NCBI GenBank assembly: GCA_037349315.1
Contig: JBAIAC010000024.1
Span: forward strand, 40,831,501 to 40,895,500
Reading direction: 5' to 3'
Source of the DNA: Chelydra serpentina
Lineage: Eukaryota > Chordata > Testudines > Chelydridae
Length of the DNA: 64,000 nucleotides
Positions 23,654-36,219 of this stretch are shown here, in pieces. Numbering within the stretch: position 1 is the first letter of the stretch; each line of letters starts with the position of its first letter. The position numbers and the translations under genes were made by a program. The notes under the pieces were generated by a model. That model had not been told where the DNA came from. It was given only the letters and a program-made list of their open reading frames with translations, and ran no database searches.

Positions 23654-23949
23654 GGCCAAGTCTACACTACCATGGAATCGACACTGCTACGATCCATGCA
23701 CCGGGGGTTGATTTAGCAGGTCTAGTGAAGACCCAATAAATTGACGGCTGAGCCCTCTCCGGTTGATTCTAGTACTCCATCAGGAATGAGAGGAGTAAGG
23801 TAAGTTGATGGGAGAGCGTCTCCTGTTGACCCAGCGTGGTGTAGACTCCGCAGTAAGTTGACCTAAGCTATGTCGACTCCAGCTACGTTATTCACGTAGC
23901 TGGAGTAGCGTAATTTAGGGTGATTTACCGCGATAGTGTAGACATAGCC
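23654..23949. mobile_element. Harbinger-type MITE
   Basis: Ends GGCCAAGTCTACACTA and TAGTGTAGACATAGCC are flanked by TCA on both sides (23651-23653, 23950-23952). Inside is a strong hairpin, CTCCAGCTACGTTATTCACG followed by TAGCTGGAG (about 23878-23906). The termini match those of the full Harbinger elements, so it could have been mobilised by such a transposase (inference). Confidence 0.85.
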
Positions 23950-25099
23950 TCAGATTCAGAAACTGGAGCAAAGGAGTAGATGAAAGAATTCCAGGGAAAA
24001 GCAGAGAAGACATTTTGCCAGGTAATGTCATTTATTTGTGAGGATGGTGACTAGATTTTGGACTGAGAAGAATTAGAGTGTATTTGATGCAGGGAAACAT
24101 GGAAGATGTAAGGAAGAAACTGAATATAGAAAAAAATGGAAGAGCATTGGCAGTATAAGTCTCTATGGGAGGAGAAATAAAGGTGTCCAGAAAAGAATAA
24201 GGCAGAGCTAAGTGAAGAATGAATGAACTTGCAGTGGACAAAGTCAGTAAAGTCCTGACACGTTCTCCACAGGTGCTCAGAAGTATAGAACCAGGAATGG
24301 AGGTAGTGAATGTGGGGGAGAGAAAGTCTGGGGAGCATATGGGCAGATAGAGTGGTGCAAGAAAGCATGCAAGTAGCCAAGTGTAGAAGAGAAGTTACAG
24401 ATGAAAATAAACCTCTAAGTTGACAAGGGGAAAGTCAAGGAGAGAAGGAGGTGGCTGAGAGCAGTAGAGATGTCAGAAAGGTTAATAGACTGGTGATCAC
24501 AAAAGGGGTGAGTGACAGAGTAGAGGAGAGATGAAGACAGGGATGCTGAAAGAGAGCAGGTGATGATCAGAGACAAGGAATTCAGAAATGAGATCATAAA
24601 GAGAACAGAATTTAGTAAAGACAAGGTCACAGGAGTGATTGAGACAGTAAGAAAGTCTGTCCAAAGCTAAAAATCAAAGAAAGTGGTTAGACAAAGGAAG
24701 TAACAAAGTGGAGTCAGACTGGTTATCAGTAAGAAAATAAAAATTTCCCAGGATGAGGGTAGAGATTGAGGATCAGGAAGGAAGAGAGCATAGCAAACTC
24801 ATGGAGAAACCAGCATTAGCCAGGGATGCAATAGATATTAGCCACTTGGAGGAATATGGGAGAGAAGAACTAGATGTAGTGGACTTCAAAACAAGCAGGG
24901 GTTGGAAGAGACAACAGGATGAAAGATGGAGTCTGGGGCCACCGACGTCTGTGTTTGGAGAAGGGTGAGAGGAGAAGCAGAAAGTCATGTCTCATTAAGA
25001 CCAAGGAGATGGAAAGAGTGGTAGATAATGATCACAGTGATATTTTTGGAGATTGTGTCAGACTTCAAGAGGAAGCAGGAGATATGAAGCCAAGAGGAA

Positions 25100-25140
25100 T
25101 GCGGGGAGTGTGTGTGTGTGTGTGTGTGGGGGGGGGGGAA
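25100..25140. repeat. (GT)n microsatellite with G tract
   Basis: An uninterrupted GT run of about ten units is followed by a G run of about eleven bases. Confidence 0.9.
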
Positions 25141-25639
25141 TAGAATAATATTTGCAGTAGTACCTCAGGGGTGAGCATAAAAGTAAGGGAACAGGCAAAA
25201 GTAAAGGACATGGTTCAGGGAAGGGCCCAGATTGAGGATTGGGAGATCCTTACTTATTGCATGTTCAAAAGCTATAATAAATAAAAAATAAACCATTGTG
25301 AATAGCCAGTGTGCCTTTATGTCCCCCAACCCCCGCCCTGTTTTTTGTTTTGTTGTTTTTTAAACACAGGATCTCAACTTTGCAGGGTGATTCTGGAAGC
25401 AAGGTTTGGGCAGCCACACATTTGGGCTAACTGACAAAGGAGTTTAGGAATATGAAACTTCCTTACTGATTAGATATAGGGATTAGAAGTGGTTGGATTG
25501 GCCTAGGATACTGATTGTTATACGAGAGTTACAAGTAATGGAGAGATCAGTGATCTAAAATCCACTACCCAGAAGCCTATCTCCCAAACTAGCACCAGTC
25601 CCCACATTTCAAGAACTTACAGTCCCCTCACTCTCAAGG

Positions 25640-26225
25640 AGTTCCATCTATTTAATTTATCACAGAGAACATTAAGGGGTCATTTAATCACAGTGTATAA
25701 GTACCTATGTGGGGAACAGAAACTGATGATAGAGGGCTCTTTAATCTAGCAGACAAAGGTTTAACAAAATCCAATGGGTGGAAGTTGAAACTAGACAAAT
25801 TCAGACTAGAAATAAGGTTTAAAGTTTTAACTAAGGGCAGGTCTTCACTACCCACCGGATCAGCGGGTAGCGATCGATCTATTGGGGATCGATTTATCGC
25901 ATCTCATCTAGACACAATAAATCGATCCCCGAACGCACTCCCGGTTGACTCTGGAACTCCAGCTCACAAGAGGCGGAAGTGGAGTCGACGGGGGAGGATG
26001 ACGTGAGGACGGCCAGGTAAGTCTACCTAAGATACGCCGACTTCAGCTACGCTATTTGCATAGCTGAAGTTGCGTATCTTAGGTGACCCCTCGCCCCTGC
26101 CCCACAGTGTAGACCAGGGCTAAGAAAGTAATTAACCATTTGAACAATTTACCAAGGATCCTGGTGGATACTCCATCACTGGCCATTTTAAAATCAAGAT
26201 TGGGTTCTTTTCTGACAGATACAGT
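25640..26225 (+). mobile_element. CR1 LINE 3' fragment, split by a MITE
   Basis: The stretch from GGAGTTCCATCTATTTAATT through GGGTGGAAGTTGAAACTAGA, resuming after the MITE with ACCATTTGAACAATTTACCA, matches the end of the CR1 reading frame and 3' region. It parallels the CR1 at 47.5-47.7 kb. It is 5'-truncated and non-coding. Confidence 0.75.
25835..26120. mobile_element. Harbinger-type MITE inserted in CR1
   Basis: Ends GGGCAGGTCTTCACTA and CAGTGTAGACCAGGGC are flanked by TAA (25832-25834, 26121-26123). The interior hairpin ACTTCAGCTACGCTATTTGC followed by ATAGCTGAAGT (about 26039-26070) is equivalent to that of the MITE at 23654. It cleanly interrupts the CR1 fragment, so it is the younger insertion. 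Confidence 0.85.
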
Positions 26226-26768
26226 CTTCTAGTTCAACTAGTAAATTATGAGCCTTCCTGAATTCACTTCCAGAGCCTGCTAACCCAGCTCTGTAAATCA
26301 CAGCACTCTCCACTCAGCACCAAACTGAGCCCTCTTGCCTTTTCTCTTTTTTTGCCTTGACCCTAATTCAACAATACTTTGCAGCAACTAAAGTGGAGAT
26401 TGGGGGCAAGGATGGTTGCTGCAGAAAACCACACTAAGTACAGGCAGTACCATGACCTCCCTCACTTTCAAGCAGCTACCAAGACTTTTATCTTTTAGGG
26501 CTATCTTTATTATGTACATTAATGAAACGCAAACTTTCTCAGACACTTCATTTTTTTAATATATCTGCCATATTTTGTAAAATTTCTATCCATTAAAAAG
26601 AAACACTCAAATGATCAGACTACCAATCTTATTAATATCTGAACAACTGAACTGTACAGAAAAGAAATAAAGCACAGTAATTTGCAATACAGAACAGTGA
26701 AATATAAAGATCTAATTGGTATGTTGAATAAACAGAAGTCATTTGCATACACTGTACAGCACTTACTA
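26226..26768. other. Sequence beyond NEK7 3' UTR, no gene seen
   Basis: AT-rich, repeat-poor sequence between the CR1 fragment and the furthest candidate NEK7 polyadenylation site. No gene is supported. Confidence 0.4.
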
Positions 26769-29700
26769 TTTATTCAACCTGTGTGCACAAGCAGCCCATT
26801 GAAATCAATGGAACTCCATGAAGGCAGAAGGGTCCACCCACATGCAGTAGCTTGCAGGACTGGGGCTTTAATGCCTTTTTATGATATATGTACTTATTTT
26901 TTATGATTTTCAGATACACCCTTGTTTTAATTTAAAAATACTCTTTTAAAAGTATTACCTAAAAGCATTACATTTGTGCAATCATGAACATGCCTGCTGT
27001 AATATTTTCTGCACTTTTGATATATGTTATAAAGATTTTAAAACTTTATCTTGCATCATTCAATAACTCATCTATAATCAATTACTGGCAGTAATAGATT
27101 ATTCACAAGATATGTATATTACTAGATGTTACCTATCTGTAACAGGAAAGGCTCCAGAAATTATCATGGAAGTGCTATGATTTTAACATTATATTTAATT
27201 TTTGTATGTTTTATTTATATTAGAATATTGTACAGCAAAGTAGTTTAAGACCAAAAGCAGATTTCTCAGCAAGGGTGTTCAAAGCACAACAAAATAACAT
27301 ATTTCACAAAGGAAGACAATAATATTACAGTACTATTGAAATATAAGGCAGAGAATAATTACACATTTTTGGTTATAATGTAATACTCATTTAAAAGGAA
27401 AAGCATTTAATGAAACCGGTAAAATAAATATCATGGTAAATGTTAACAATGCCTACAGTATGTGGCAACTAGAATGATGTTTTGTAATAGAAGCTATTTA
27501 AATGGTAAGGCATTCAAGAAATGGTTGGAATAATTATTACTATATTTATAATTCTCATATGTTGTCAGGCACTTTATTAAGGGATAGATTCTACAGTCTT
27601 TACTTACATGGTAGTTCTATGTATTTACATTAAGTACTATTTAGGGTGAGTAAGTTGTAGAACCTGACCCTTAAACAGGGGTAAACTTCATTTACCCTTT
27701 GTAAACTTTAATATAGGACACTAGGCTGCCCAGCATTTTCATCTTCATTGGGTAACTGTTTGCAACACCTAAGATTTAACTGAATCATCTTTATACCATT
27801 ATTTTAATGCTTTTAAAATAAGAATTACTTATTTTACTCAACATAAGGTTAAATCATCAATTTTTTTTTTTAAAGCCTTAGCGGTTTTTAGGTGTATTTT
27901 CTAACTCAACTATTCCTATAATTTTCTTACCATACAGCCTTCCAAAAATAATTTTTGCCTAAAATATTAGTTTCTTCAGGAAAAGTGATGTGCATATTTG
28001 ACCTAAGTAGAGGTTAAAATAAATAGACTATCTTATAGAAATAACTTCACTGTGTACATTTTTTTCAATTCTTGTAAATGTTGTTTATCAGAAACAGAAC
28101 AGATTAAAAGAATGACTTGAATAATTTTGCATACTAACAGCTATTGCTGGTGGTCAAGCAAATACTACTCTGTTCCCTGTTTTAGTACAAACTATTTCAT
28201 TTAATTTCAAATCTTATGGAACACAAATAGTCACCAAGAACTAGTAAATTAAATGACATATTCAATGGAAGCTCAGTGTAAAGGTTGCCAGACAGAGATA
28301 GGCAAGACATGGGCCCAATCCTGCCAACATTTACAGATGACTATTTTTACTCATCGTAGTTGTCTCAATGCAGCCCCAAAAGATTACATTCAATACACAC
28401 ACGTACACACACAACAGCTAGATGAAAAACCAAGGGTTCATCCTACAACAAAGTAGTTTTGTCATTAAATCGTAGCCCAGATTCTCAGCTGATTTAAATC
28501 AATGCAGCTACACCAGTTTCAAGCAGCTGAGGATCTGTCCCAGATGTATAAAAACATACTGCATTTTTTTAAAAAAATAGTTTTCAATAGGATGTCATTT
28601 TTTAACATTTAAAAACTTTTCTATGTGTTGAAACTTGTCTATAAATCCATAGCTGGGTTCTTATTGTTTATGAATTATGTCAAATCAAATGAAGTGTCCT
28701 ATCAAAGAAACAGAACTATTGATGTACAGTGTTCATTTTACTGTCTATGCAAACTTGTTTAATAAAGGAAATGTGGAGAAACAACAGATATAAATGTTGA
28801 ATGTATAGTGAACTTAATGTATACAGATCCAATATTTACATGTAAGTACTGAATTTTAACTTTGTCCTGACTTTTTGTATCAAAAAAGATTTAAACGAAC
28901 TACATCTCAACAATAAAGCTGGTATCAATAAAATTCGCATTGTCAACCTTGCAGCAATGAACCCCTTTGGCAGCTCTATGTGTTTGTTTAAAAATATGGT
29001 CTTGAAATTCTGAGAAATTAGACTTCAATTTTCATCAGCATTTATAGGTACAATGTATTGGTGTGTACTTACTTTCATTCCCAATAAAATAAATCATTCA
29101 TGCATACGCAGTGACCAATATAAAATGTAACCAACATATTTTGAACTTACTTTTGAACTCAGATCAAATATTGGTGAAATGATACCATTTTAAAGTATAA
29201 TCAACAAATATACTGACTGCACAAATAAAGTAGCACTAATTGTTTTTCTTTAAATACAAAAGCTAAAGTAACTTTTACAGCATATAAAACCATGTTTTTA
29301 GGGCTGATAAAATAAAAGATAGGGTAGATAACAAAATCAGATATTTTATGAAACATATGTTTGTATTACAGTGCACAACTGTATTTTGTGCAATAGGCAT
29401 TGGATTAAAAAGTATTTTTAAAAGGAATTAAAAATATAGTAGTATAAGGTCATCTAAAAGATTTAAAAACAAAATCTAGAAACACCACCACAAACAGAAA
29501 TCCCTAGGGAGTTGTAACTTAAGGCCCTCATACTTCAAACAGGCTTGTTCACACAGTCATGTGCCTGTGAGACGAACCCAATTTACCAGGAAGCTGCAAG
29601 GGTTTTAGGATCTGACTGTGCACAGACCCACTGAAGTCAACAAAGTGCTGCACAGGTGTGTAGGTCAAGCCATACAAATCAAAGAGCAGGCATGGGGTTT

Positions 29701-30436
29701 AACCTAGCCAAACCAAACCCTTAAAGCCAATTTTCTGGGTTCATTTAAGCCACAATAACACAAAGAAAAGGGACAAGTTACAGAGATTTTTCAGTGTCTG
29801 ACAATTTTGCCAAAAAAAACACGTTTTTTCACATTTAACAGTTGCCATTTCAGCAGAACAGCTAATAAGATGGTTTCTGTCTTCATTTATCTTGAGAAGA
29901 TAAACTGCAAACTACGTACAACTCATTATAAAATACAAAAATTCTCTTACAATTATTTCCCTTGTAGAACAAAAATTAAAATAAACTCATTGTGTTGATT
30001 CATAACTTCCATAAGTTATAAAAGTGAGGAAGATACAAACATTTTGTTTCAAGGAAATAAGCCTAATATCCATATCGTGCAAAACTGCAGTGCTATTATG
30101 TTTTAGAATTTAACTCCCAATTGAATGCAATTTTGTTATTAGCAGAAAAATACATTTGAAATCACTATTTTTAAAGGTGTCAGGAACCACTATTTTTCAT
30201 AGTATACTTTACATTTTAAATCTGTTTTTTATTTACCATTTAAACCTATATTTTTAAACTACAAATTGGTTAAAAAAAACCTCAGGAAGCTTGTGTGTAA
30301 ACTGGTTCACAATTCAAAGCACATCAGTCTGTTCTGAGTAACTACATATATGTAACACAGATGAAAAAGGGGTGGGAGGATCTGCACAAAAATACTTGAA
30401 AATTTCTGGTTCATTTCTTCATGATCTTTTGTCTAT
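26769..30436 (-). other. NEK7: NEK7 3' UTR (probable extent)
   Basis: Immediately after the NEK7 stop codon the minus strand runs through more than 3 kb of AT-rich sequence without bounded repeats, as expected for a long vertebrate 3' UTR. Minus-strand AATAAA hexamers are at about 30226-30231, 27573-27578, 27210-27215 and 26769-26774. A 3' UTR of about 3 kb would favour the 27.5 or 27.2 kb sites. The exact end cannot be fixed from sequence alone. Confidence 0.5.
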
Positions 30437-30547
30437 TTAGCTGCTTGCAGTGTGTGCATGCATACGTTGCGCTACATCATAGACATAGGCTATGTCCGGT
30501 CGCCTCTCTGGATCCGGGTTGATGCATATGTTAACTAATTGTCGCAG
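30437..30547 (-). CDS. NEK7: NEK7 last coding exon (residues 266/267-302)
   Basis: The final exon encodes LRQLVNICINPDPERRPDIA and then YVYDVAQRMHAHTASS followed by TAA. This is the C-lobe end and tail of NEK7; the INPDPE..RPD motif contains the kinase subdomain XI arginine. The acceptor is TTTTCCAG before 30547, and the exon joins in phase 0 to the exon ending at 37806. The tail YVYDVA..MHA.TASS distinguishes NEK7 from its paralogue NEK6. NEK7 is a NIMA-related Ser/Thr kinase acting in centrosome and spindle function and, through direct binding, in NLRP3 inflammasome activation (established for mammals). Confidence 0.97.
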   Translation of the reverse strand: MRQLVNICINPDPERRPDIAYVYDVAQRMHAHTASS

Positions 30548-33500
30548 CTGGAAAAGGAAAACAATAATGTATAAGAAAGCCAATAAATAATACCAGTTGA
30601 CAAGTGTTAGTAGTGCTTTCTCAAGTTCTTAATTTAAGTAAGAGTGGCTGAAACTGTGGAAGTGTGGCAGGACTGCATTCAGATTTACTATATACACCAG
30701 GTAATCATTTCACTTTTATGACGTTTTATTGTACTTCCTTGGGGAATACCAGATTTAGGCCCCTATTCTGTGCACACATGCGTAACTTTATACATACATG
30801 TAGCTCTATTTTGAACTACTTATATGAATTCAATAGTGTTACTTGCATGTGTTGTTTAAGGCCTTATATTCTAAAATGCTGAAACTGAGTCACGGTATTG
30901 ACTCTATACAGATTAGGCTCTATTTTTTTCTTATTGAATTAAGTGCACAACTTCCAGACAGAAACATACACAAGCATGCCTCTATCTGGGAGCACACACA
31001 TCTCTATTATTAGACTACACATTATGTTCATGACAAGCCCCAGAGTCCACTGAGCCCCTCAGAGTCCACAAATTTAGAAACAGATGGCCTGGGATATAGG
31101 AGAAAGGCTAGTGGAACTTCTAGGTATTCCCTGTTGCTATTTGGAAGGTGGAAAATGGTTAGGATTCTTCTCCCCTCCCCAATTCCTTTCAGTGACATTG
31201 GAAGGTATCCAGTCAGTCCAGTGACCTTTCAGATGGAGCAAATTTGTCATCTATTTAAATTTTGCATATTCTCCAAGGCAGTGTGCACTCTGGAACCTCT
31301 TTCCTTAGAGATTGCTTATTAGAATACTAGCCCTTACCAGCAATTACCAGATACAAAATTCCTCCTATACTTTTCCCTTAAACACTGCGTCAAATCCTCC
31401 TGAATCTCCTTACCACAGTCACAAATTTGTGATCCTCCCTGACATTTTGTCAAATCCTCTAAGGCATCCTTACCATCAAAAGTACTTGTATATAATATAT
31501 GCAGGTACAATTACTGTAAAACTATAGTTGTTATTACTGCGCCAAATACAGCCTTCTGGAACCTCTGCCAGGCACCAAGAACTAGGCTCCTTCACCCTCA
31601 TGATTATTCAAAGGCATGATAAACTGCATATTCAAATATGCTTTCATACAGCAGTGGCACAATAAATACACTGGCCACAAATCTCCTTAAAAAACCCCAA
31701 AAGGATGTTAAATTATATGAACTAAATGTACAGGAGTCAGAAAATTCAAGCACTAACTTAACAATATTGCACTTAATGTTAACATTTTCTGAATTCTGGT
31801 CACGTAAATTTTCAAACTTAACGTCACATCTATGTATGGTAATTTTTTTTTCATTTGATGACACCTATACAGTATACAGAAAGTTAATTTCACTTTGACA
31901 AGGAGAATTTCAATATTTTGTTAAATGCAAAATATTTTGGGGTGACACATTTAAGTTAGTGTTGAAAATTTAGTGGTCCCTTTAAAGATTAGAGAGGACT
32001 TTTTAAATTAAAAATTAGTGCAGTAAATTTGGTGATAGACTCTTTTAAATACACAGACACTTCGACTGTACTAATCATGGGAACTTAAAAGAAATTGTAC
32101 CACTTCTCATAGCCAATATTCAGAGCTCTGTTCCATTAACAAAAGAGAACAATTGGGCTAAATCATTGGGGGGGGGAGGGGGGGAGGGAGGAATGCTGAA
32201 GTTCATAAAATTAAAGTCTATTTTTAATTCATAAAAAGTTGCCTTTCTGCAATGCAAAAGATACAAGAAAAGAGTCTAAAATCCCACATGGAATAAATAG
32301 GAGGGACATATCATGAGCGACAGGGCAGGCAGATCGGCAAATTAGCCAGGCCAAATGCAGCCAGCATACACCACCAACAGGAAGAGAACTGCAGAGGAAT
32401 TGAGTCCTGGGCCCTAAAAAAAGAACCTTGTAAGTAAACCCCATTTGTAAGAAAAATATAAAGATATCAAATGTAATCTCTTACAAAATATGGCCCTGAT
32501 CCTGCAAAAATGTACAAATATGCTTAATTCACCCTGTGAGATAGGGCATAGGACATCTCATAGTGCATCAAGTCATGCCTAAGTCCTTAAAGGATTGAGG
32601 CATATATAGCTATGAGTAGGGGAATGAAAATCATCATGTTCTTTTATTCTTTTTCATTTAATATATGTCAAGTAGACTCACTATAGGCAACATAACAGAA
32701 GTTTGTCTTCAAGGGAGATTTAAATATGAAAAGCCTTGCACAGGAAGGTCACTCTATCCTTCTTTCATGCTGCTGACTATGCATGGAAGTGTTTATCTCA
32801 GAAGCTGACAAAAGGATGGTAAAGTTTGCCCCCACAGCTTCATAACCCCTGCTTGACTATGTGATATTTTTTATTAATTTCATAAGCAAGCTGAATGTCT
32901 ATCTATCTGAAAGTACATATTTCAACCCCAGCATCTTGGTACAGTTATAATGACATCTTCCTGTGAAATTACTACTGTTAACACACCACATATTATGTAA
33001 TAATACAAACTTTCAGAAGTGGACATGGAGATTCACTCCTAAGGCACCACTGATCAGTTATGTTTTCAGCCCTAACCGTCCTTTATCACCACATTTGTTT
33101 GTAAGTAATTTCAAATGTATGTGAAATGTGGCATCCTGATTGTCTACCTTTTGCAATTTCATATCTCTGGAACTTTTTAAGTGTATAAAAGAATTGCTTC
33201 GTTTCTAGAAAATGTTTGTAAGGAGGCTTCCTGAAGAGACCATGTCCCTTTTGTGCAAAGCTCCTTTGTACATATTCCTCACATCCTAGCCAGAATACAC
33301 CTGTGGCTACTGCAGTTTGGTTTGGAGGAATGTGAAGCTTCAGAAATGTGCTGGTAGCCCTGGGCTACCAACAAGTCAGTACATGTAGGAGTTATCTGTC
33401 CTTTCAATATAGTGCATGTGTCCAGGTGCCTTGAGATCAATGATAAACTGTGGGCCCACTGAGACTGCCTTATATGAAGCCATATTATGGATACCACAAA

Positions 33501-34596
33501 AACACTCTTTGGGTCAAGAATCTGACAGCTTGATCCTTGCTCATAATTGCTGAATCTGACAAATCTTTTCTGACAGATCAAGAATGTGCAAGAAACTGTC
33601 CTGATCAAGAAATGGCCAGAAAAGCTCAGAGTTGAGCTGTGTCTACTAGGGTTCATCTGTACTTTAAAGAACAAACTGGGACTGTGGAGTCACCAGGGTT
33701 CATGATAAGTGTCCAACATCATCATGGTGGCACACACTGATTCTTGGACTTCTTGCTCAGTGTCATCCTTGAATAACCAATCAGGTGGAAAAAGTAAAAT
33801 ATTCATTCTCATCCTGCACAGGAAAAATGCTATGACCATGAAGCATTTTGTAAACACAGGAACATAAGAATTGTTATACCAATCTTTTGTGAAAGGAAAG
33901 GAGACAGAGTTGTCACTAGACTGCCTGATGCAGGATTCTGGCTTCTTTTCCCACCGCCAGGAGTATCTATTTCAATAATTATGGGAAGCCTCTGTCAAGC
34001 CCTCTGGTTCTCATAAAACTATGGATGAACATCAGAGATTGACAAAACCCTGGGAATAAACCCTAGGATTTTAATGTCAGAAGGCTATACTGAAGGGATA
34101 GCAATGTTGTCCTGTCAGGCACTGGATGGCCATCAGGCTCTGTGCTGAAGGTAGATCATGGTTGTGACTGAGCTGGAGGGACCTCCTGTTGCATCCTTCT
34201 TTGGCTGATTATGCTGCTTAACTTCCTCTGTGCACTTAGTACAGTGACTGCCTTTAGCCTGGAGCTTAGCCTGACAGGGAGCAGAAGCACGTATTTTCTT
34301 AAGCCTTAACAGGTTTGTCAGTCACCAAATAAATAAATGTCCCTCAAGTCAGAAAAAAAAGACTAAAACCTATGACAGGGAAAACCTTTGCACTGAAAAC
34401 CTGAAATTTTGGTAAAGACTCCAGTTTTAAATTGGAAAAAATTGTTCTTGTTCAGAGCAGGATAAATTCTTGCTGCCTAATCTGTCAGTGCGGCAGGAAA
34501 ACTAGCAGAGAATACTGCAACTCTGGATCTGCTGGCTTTTTTTCAGCTTAAATACAGCTTGGGCATCACTGAGGAGTGTATGGAATCCCTATCAGT

Positions 34597-34810
34597 TAAT
34601 AAATAAATAATAAATGGAGATATGCCAATCTCATAGAACTGGAAGGACCTTGAAAGGTCATTGAGTCCAGTCCCCTGCCTTCACTAGCAGGACCAAGTAC
34701 TGTCCCCTGACAGATTTTTGCCCCAGATCCCTAAATGGCCCCCTCAAGGATTGAACTCACAATCCTGGGTTTAGCAGGCCAATGCTCAAACCACTGAGCT
34801 ATCCCTCCCC
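34597..34810 (-). mobile_element. tRNA-Lys-derived SINE (turtle Cry-like)
   Basis: On the minus strand the element begins GGGGAGGGATAGCTCAGTGG. Box A (TAGCTCAGTGG, 34801-34791) and box B (GTTCAATCC, 34756-34748) are at tRNA spacing. The tRNA-unrelated body runs through GGACAGTACTTGGTCCTGCT and GACCTTTCAAGGTCCTTCCA. It ends in a CR1-like tail GTTCTATGAGAT and a short AATAAATAA-type repeat. The structure fits the tRNA-Lys SINEs of turtles, mobilised by a CR1-type LINE. It is the best single pointer to the host group. Confidence 0.85.
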
Positions 34811-36205
34811 TCACTTATAACCACTTATGATTGCTGGTCATGTGGCTAGACGCTGTGGCCATGATTTTAACAATGGTTAGTGATTCTGGTTGTCCAACTG
34901 AAGGCACCATGAAGGAGCCTCGTTTTTACAACGGACCCCACTGTCTAAAAATCAGACATTTTTAACAACACATCATCAGTAGGGTAAAACTAACCTGTCT
35001 CAGTACGAGAGGAACTGCAGGTTCAGACATTTTTAAGGTATTCCAACAGTTGGACACCCAAACGTTGTGATATCCAAAGTTACTAGCCACTTGAAAATCT
35101 TGGTTTGCGAGTCTACTTCTGGGGAAAATTGTCACAACTTCTACTGAAATTTTATTGGTCAGCACTTTACAGCTATGAGAAATGTGGACAAAGATACAAA
35201 ATTGAAAATCTACCAACATGTATCTTTGGATAACTTTCTATGAAGCTATGGTCTCATAATACAGATGCTGTTCATTAAAATAAAAATCAGCCCTGTAATA
35301 AGTTACTTCAATTTTAAATGCCAGTTTATCTCAGAGCTAATTAAAATTAGCATACAGGAAATGTATTTTAACATTTCTTATATTTTGTAACTAAAGTATT
35401 TATACTCCTGTTTGAGAGTATGCACAAACAGGGGCACAGTGAATTTATTCTTTTATCAAATTAATTTTTACAGAACATCAGGCATTCAAGTGGGCTTCAC
35501 GAGTTCAATAATCTTTAAACTTTACTGCTCAACTGAGTGCACTTCCAACCTGGATAAAGGTCTGAGGTCTAAATTTTCTAGTGTAGAAGAAAAGGACATC
35601 ACTATAATCTGACATATAACACTTTGTTTGTTTCTTCTTCAGCAGTTCTAAGTCTGTACAGTATTTTCATTCACGATAAAAGCTACATTTTTAAGAAAAA
35701 AAGTCATTTACTAACAGCAATTTTTCAAAGGTTTTTATACTAGGCAAGATTCTTTATGTCACAATAGATCAAAGTAACATTATTACAGTCTCTTAATACT
35801 TTATATATATTTCACTCCTTTTGTTAAGTAATTATTTCCTATATTTATAAAGGGTATTGTAGCTTTTGCTCTTTTAGTTTGTCACAAAACACTAGTACTC
35901 CAAATGATTTTAAAAACAACTGATTTATCCTGTGTGCGTGAGCACATCTATTTTGTAATGAGGAAAATATAACATGTTTTGCTTTGTATCGCTTTTCAAA
36001 ACTGGAAACTATACAGAGTAAGTAAAAGGTGGAATCTATTTCCCTTTCCCACTCTAAAACCTTCTATCTGGGCCAGACTTTGATATTTGCCCCTTGGCTG
36101 AGAATCCGCATATCCAACTTCACACTTAGCTGCAGTGAAGTAGCCCTGCAGGCAGGCCGACTTCAACGAACCACTAGTGGTATCATCATTAAAATCCTGC
36201 TGAAG

Positions 36206-36219
36206 GTCACCATGGTAAC
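36206..36219. promoter_or_regulatory. Candidate RFX X-box in NEK7 intron
   Basis: GTCACCATGGTAAC is a near-palindromic 14-mer that fits the RFX X-box consensus (two GTNRCC-type half sites with no spacer). It sits in a locally GC-richer, repeat-free patch (about 36.08-36.3 kb). Enhancer function is inferred only from the motif and setting. Confidence 0.35.

Larger units (their letters stand above)
22300..25190 (-). mobile_element. L2-like LINE remnant, split by a MITE
   Basis: Reading the minus strand from about 25.0 kb down, the broken frames recall an L2-type endonuclease: a LGNFYF...DNQSDS stretch, a DLVFT-like stretch and SDHHLL at roughly 24.75-24.55 kb. Further down come the C-terminal reverse-transcriptase motifs SSHHLKLVHSKIEFL (about 23.25 kb) and IISCLDYCNVF (about 23.0 kb). 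The frames contain many stops and shifts. The 3' end near 22.3 kb resembles the tail of the L2 at 48.2 kb. The MITE at 23654-23949 interrupts it. The family name is a best judgement. Confidence 0.65.

Noticed and set aside
1..26000. The next gene downstream of NEK7 (ATP6V1G3 in mammals)
   Set aside because: No frame with its sequence or credible exons was seen; it probably lies outside the window.
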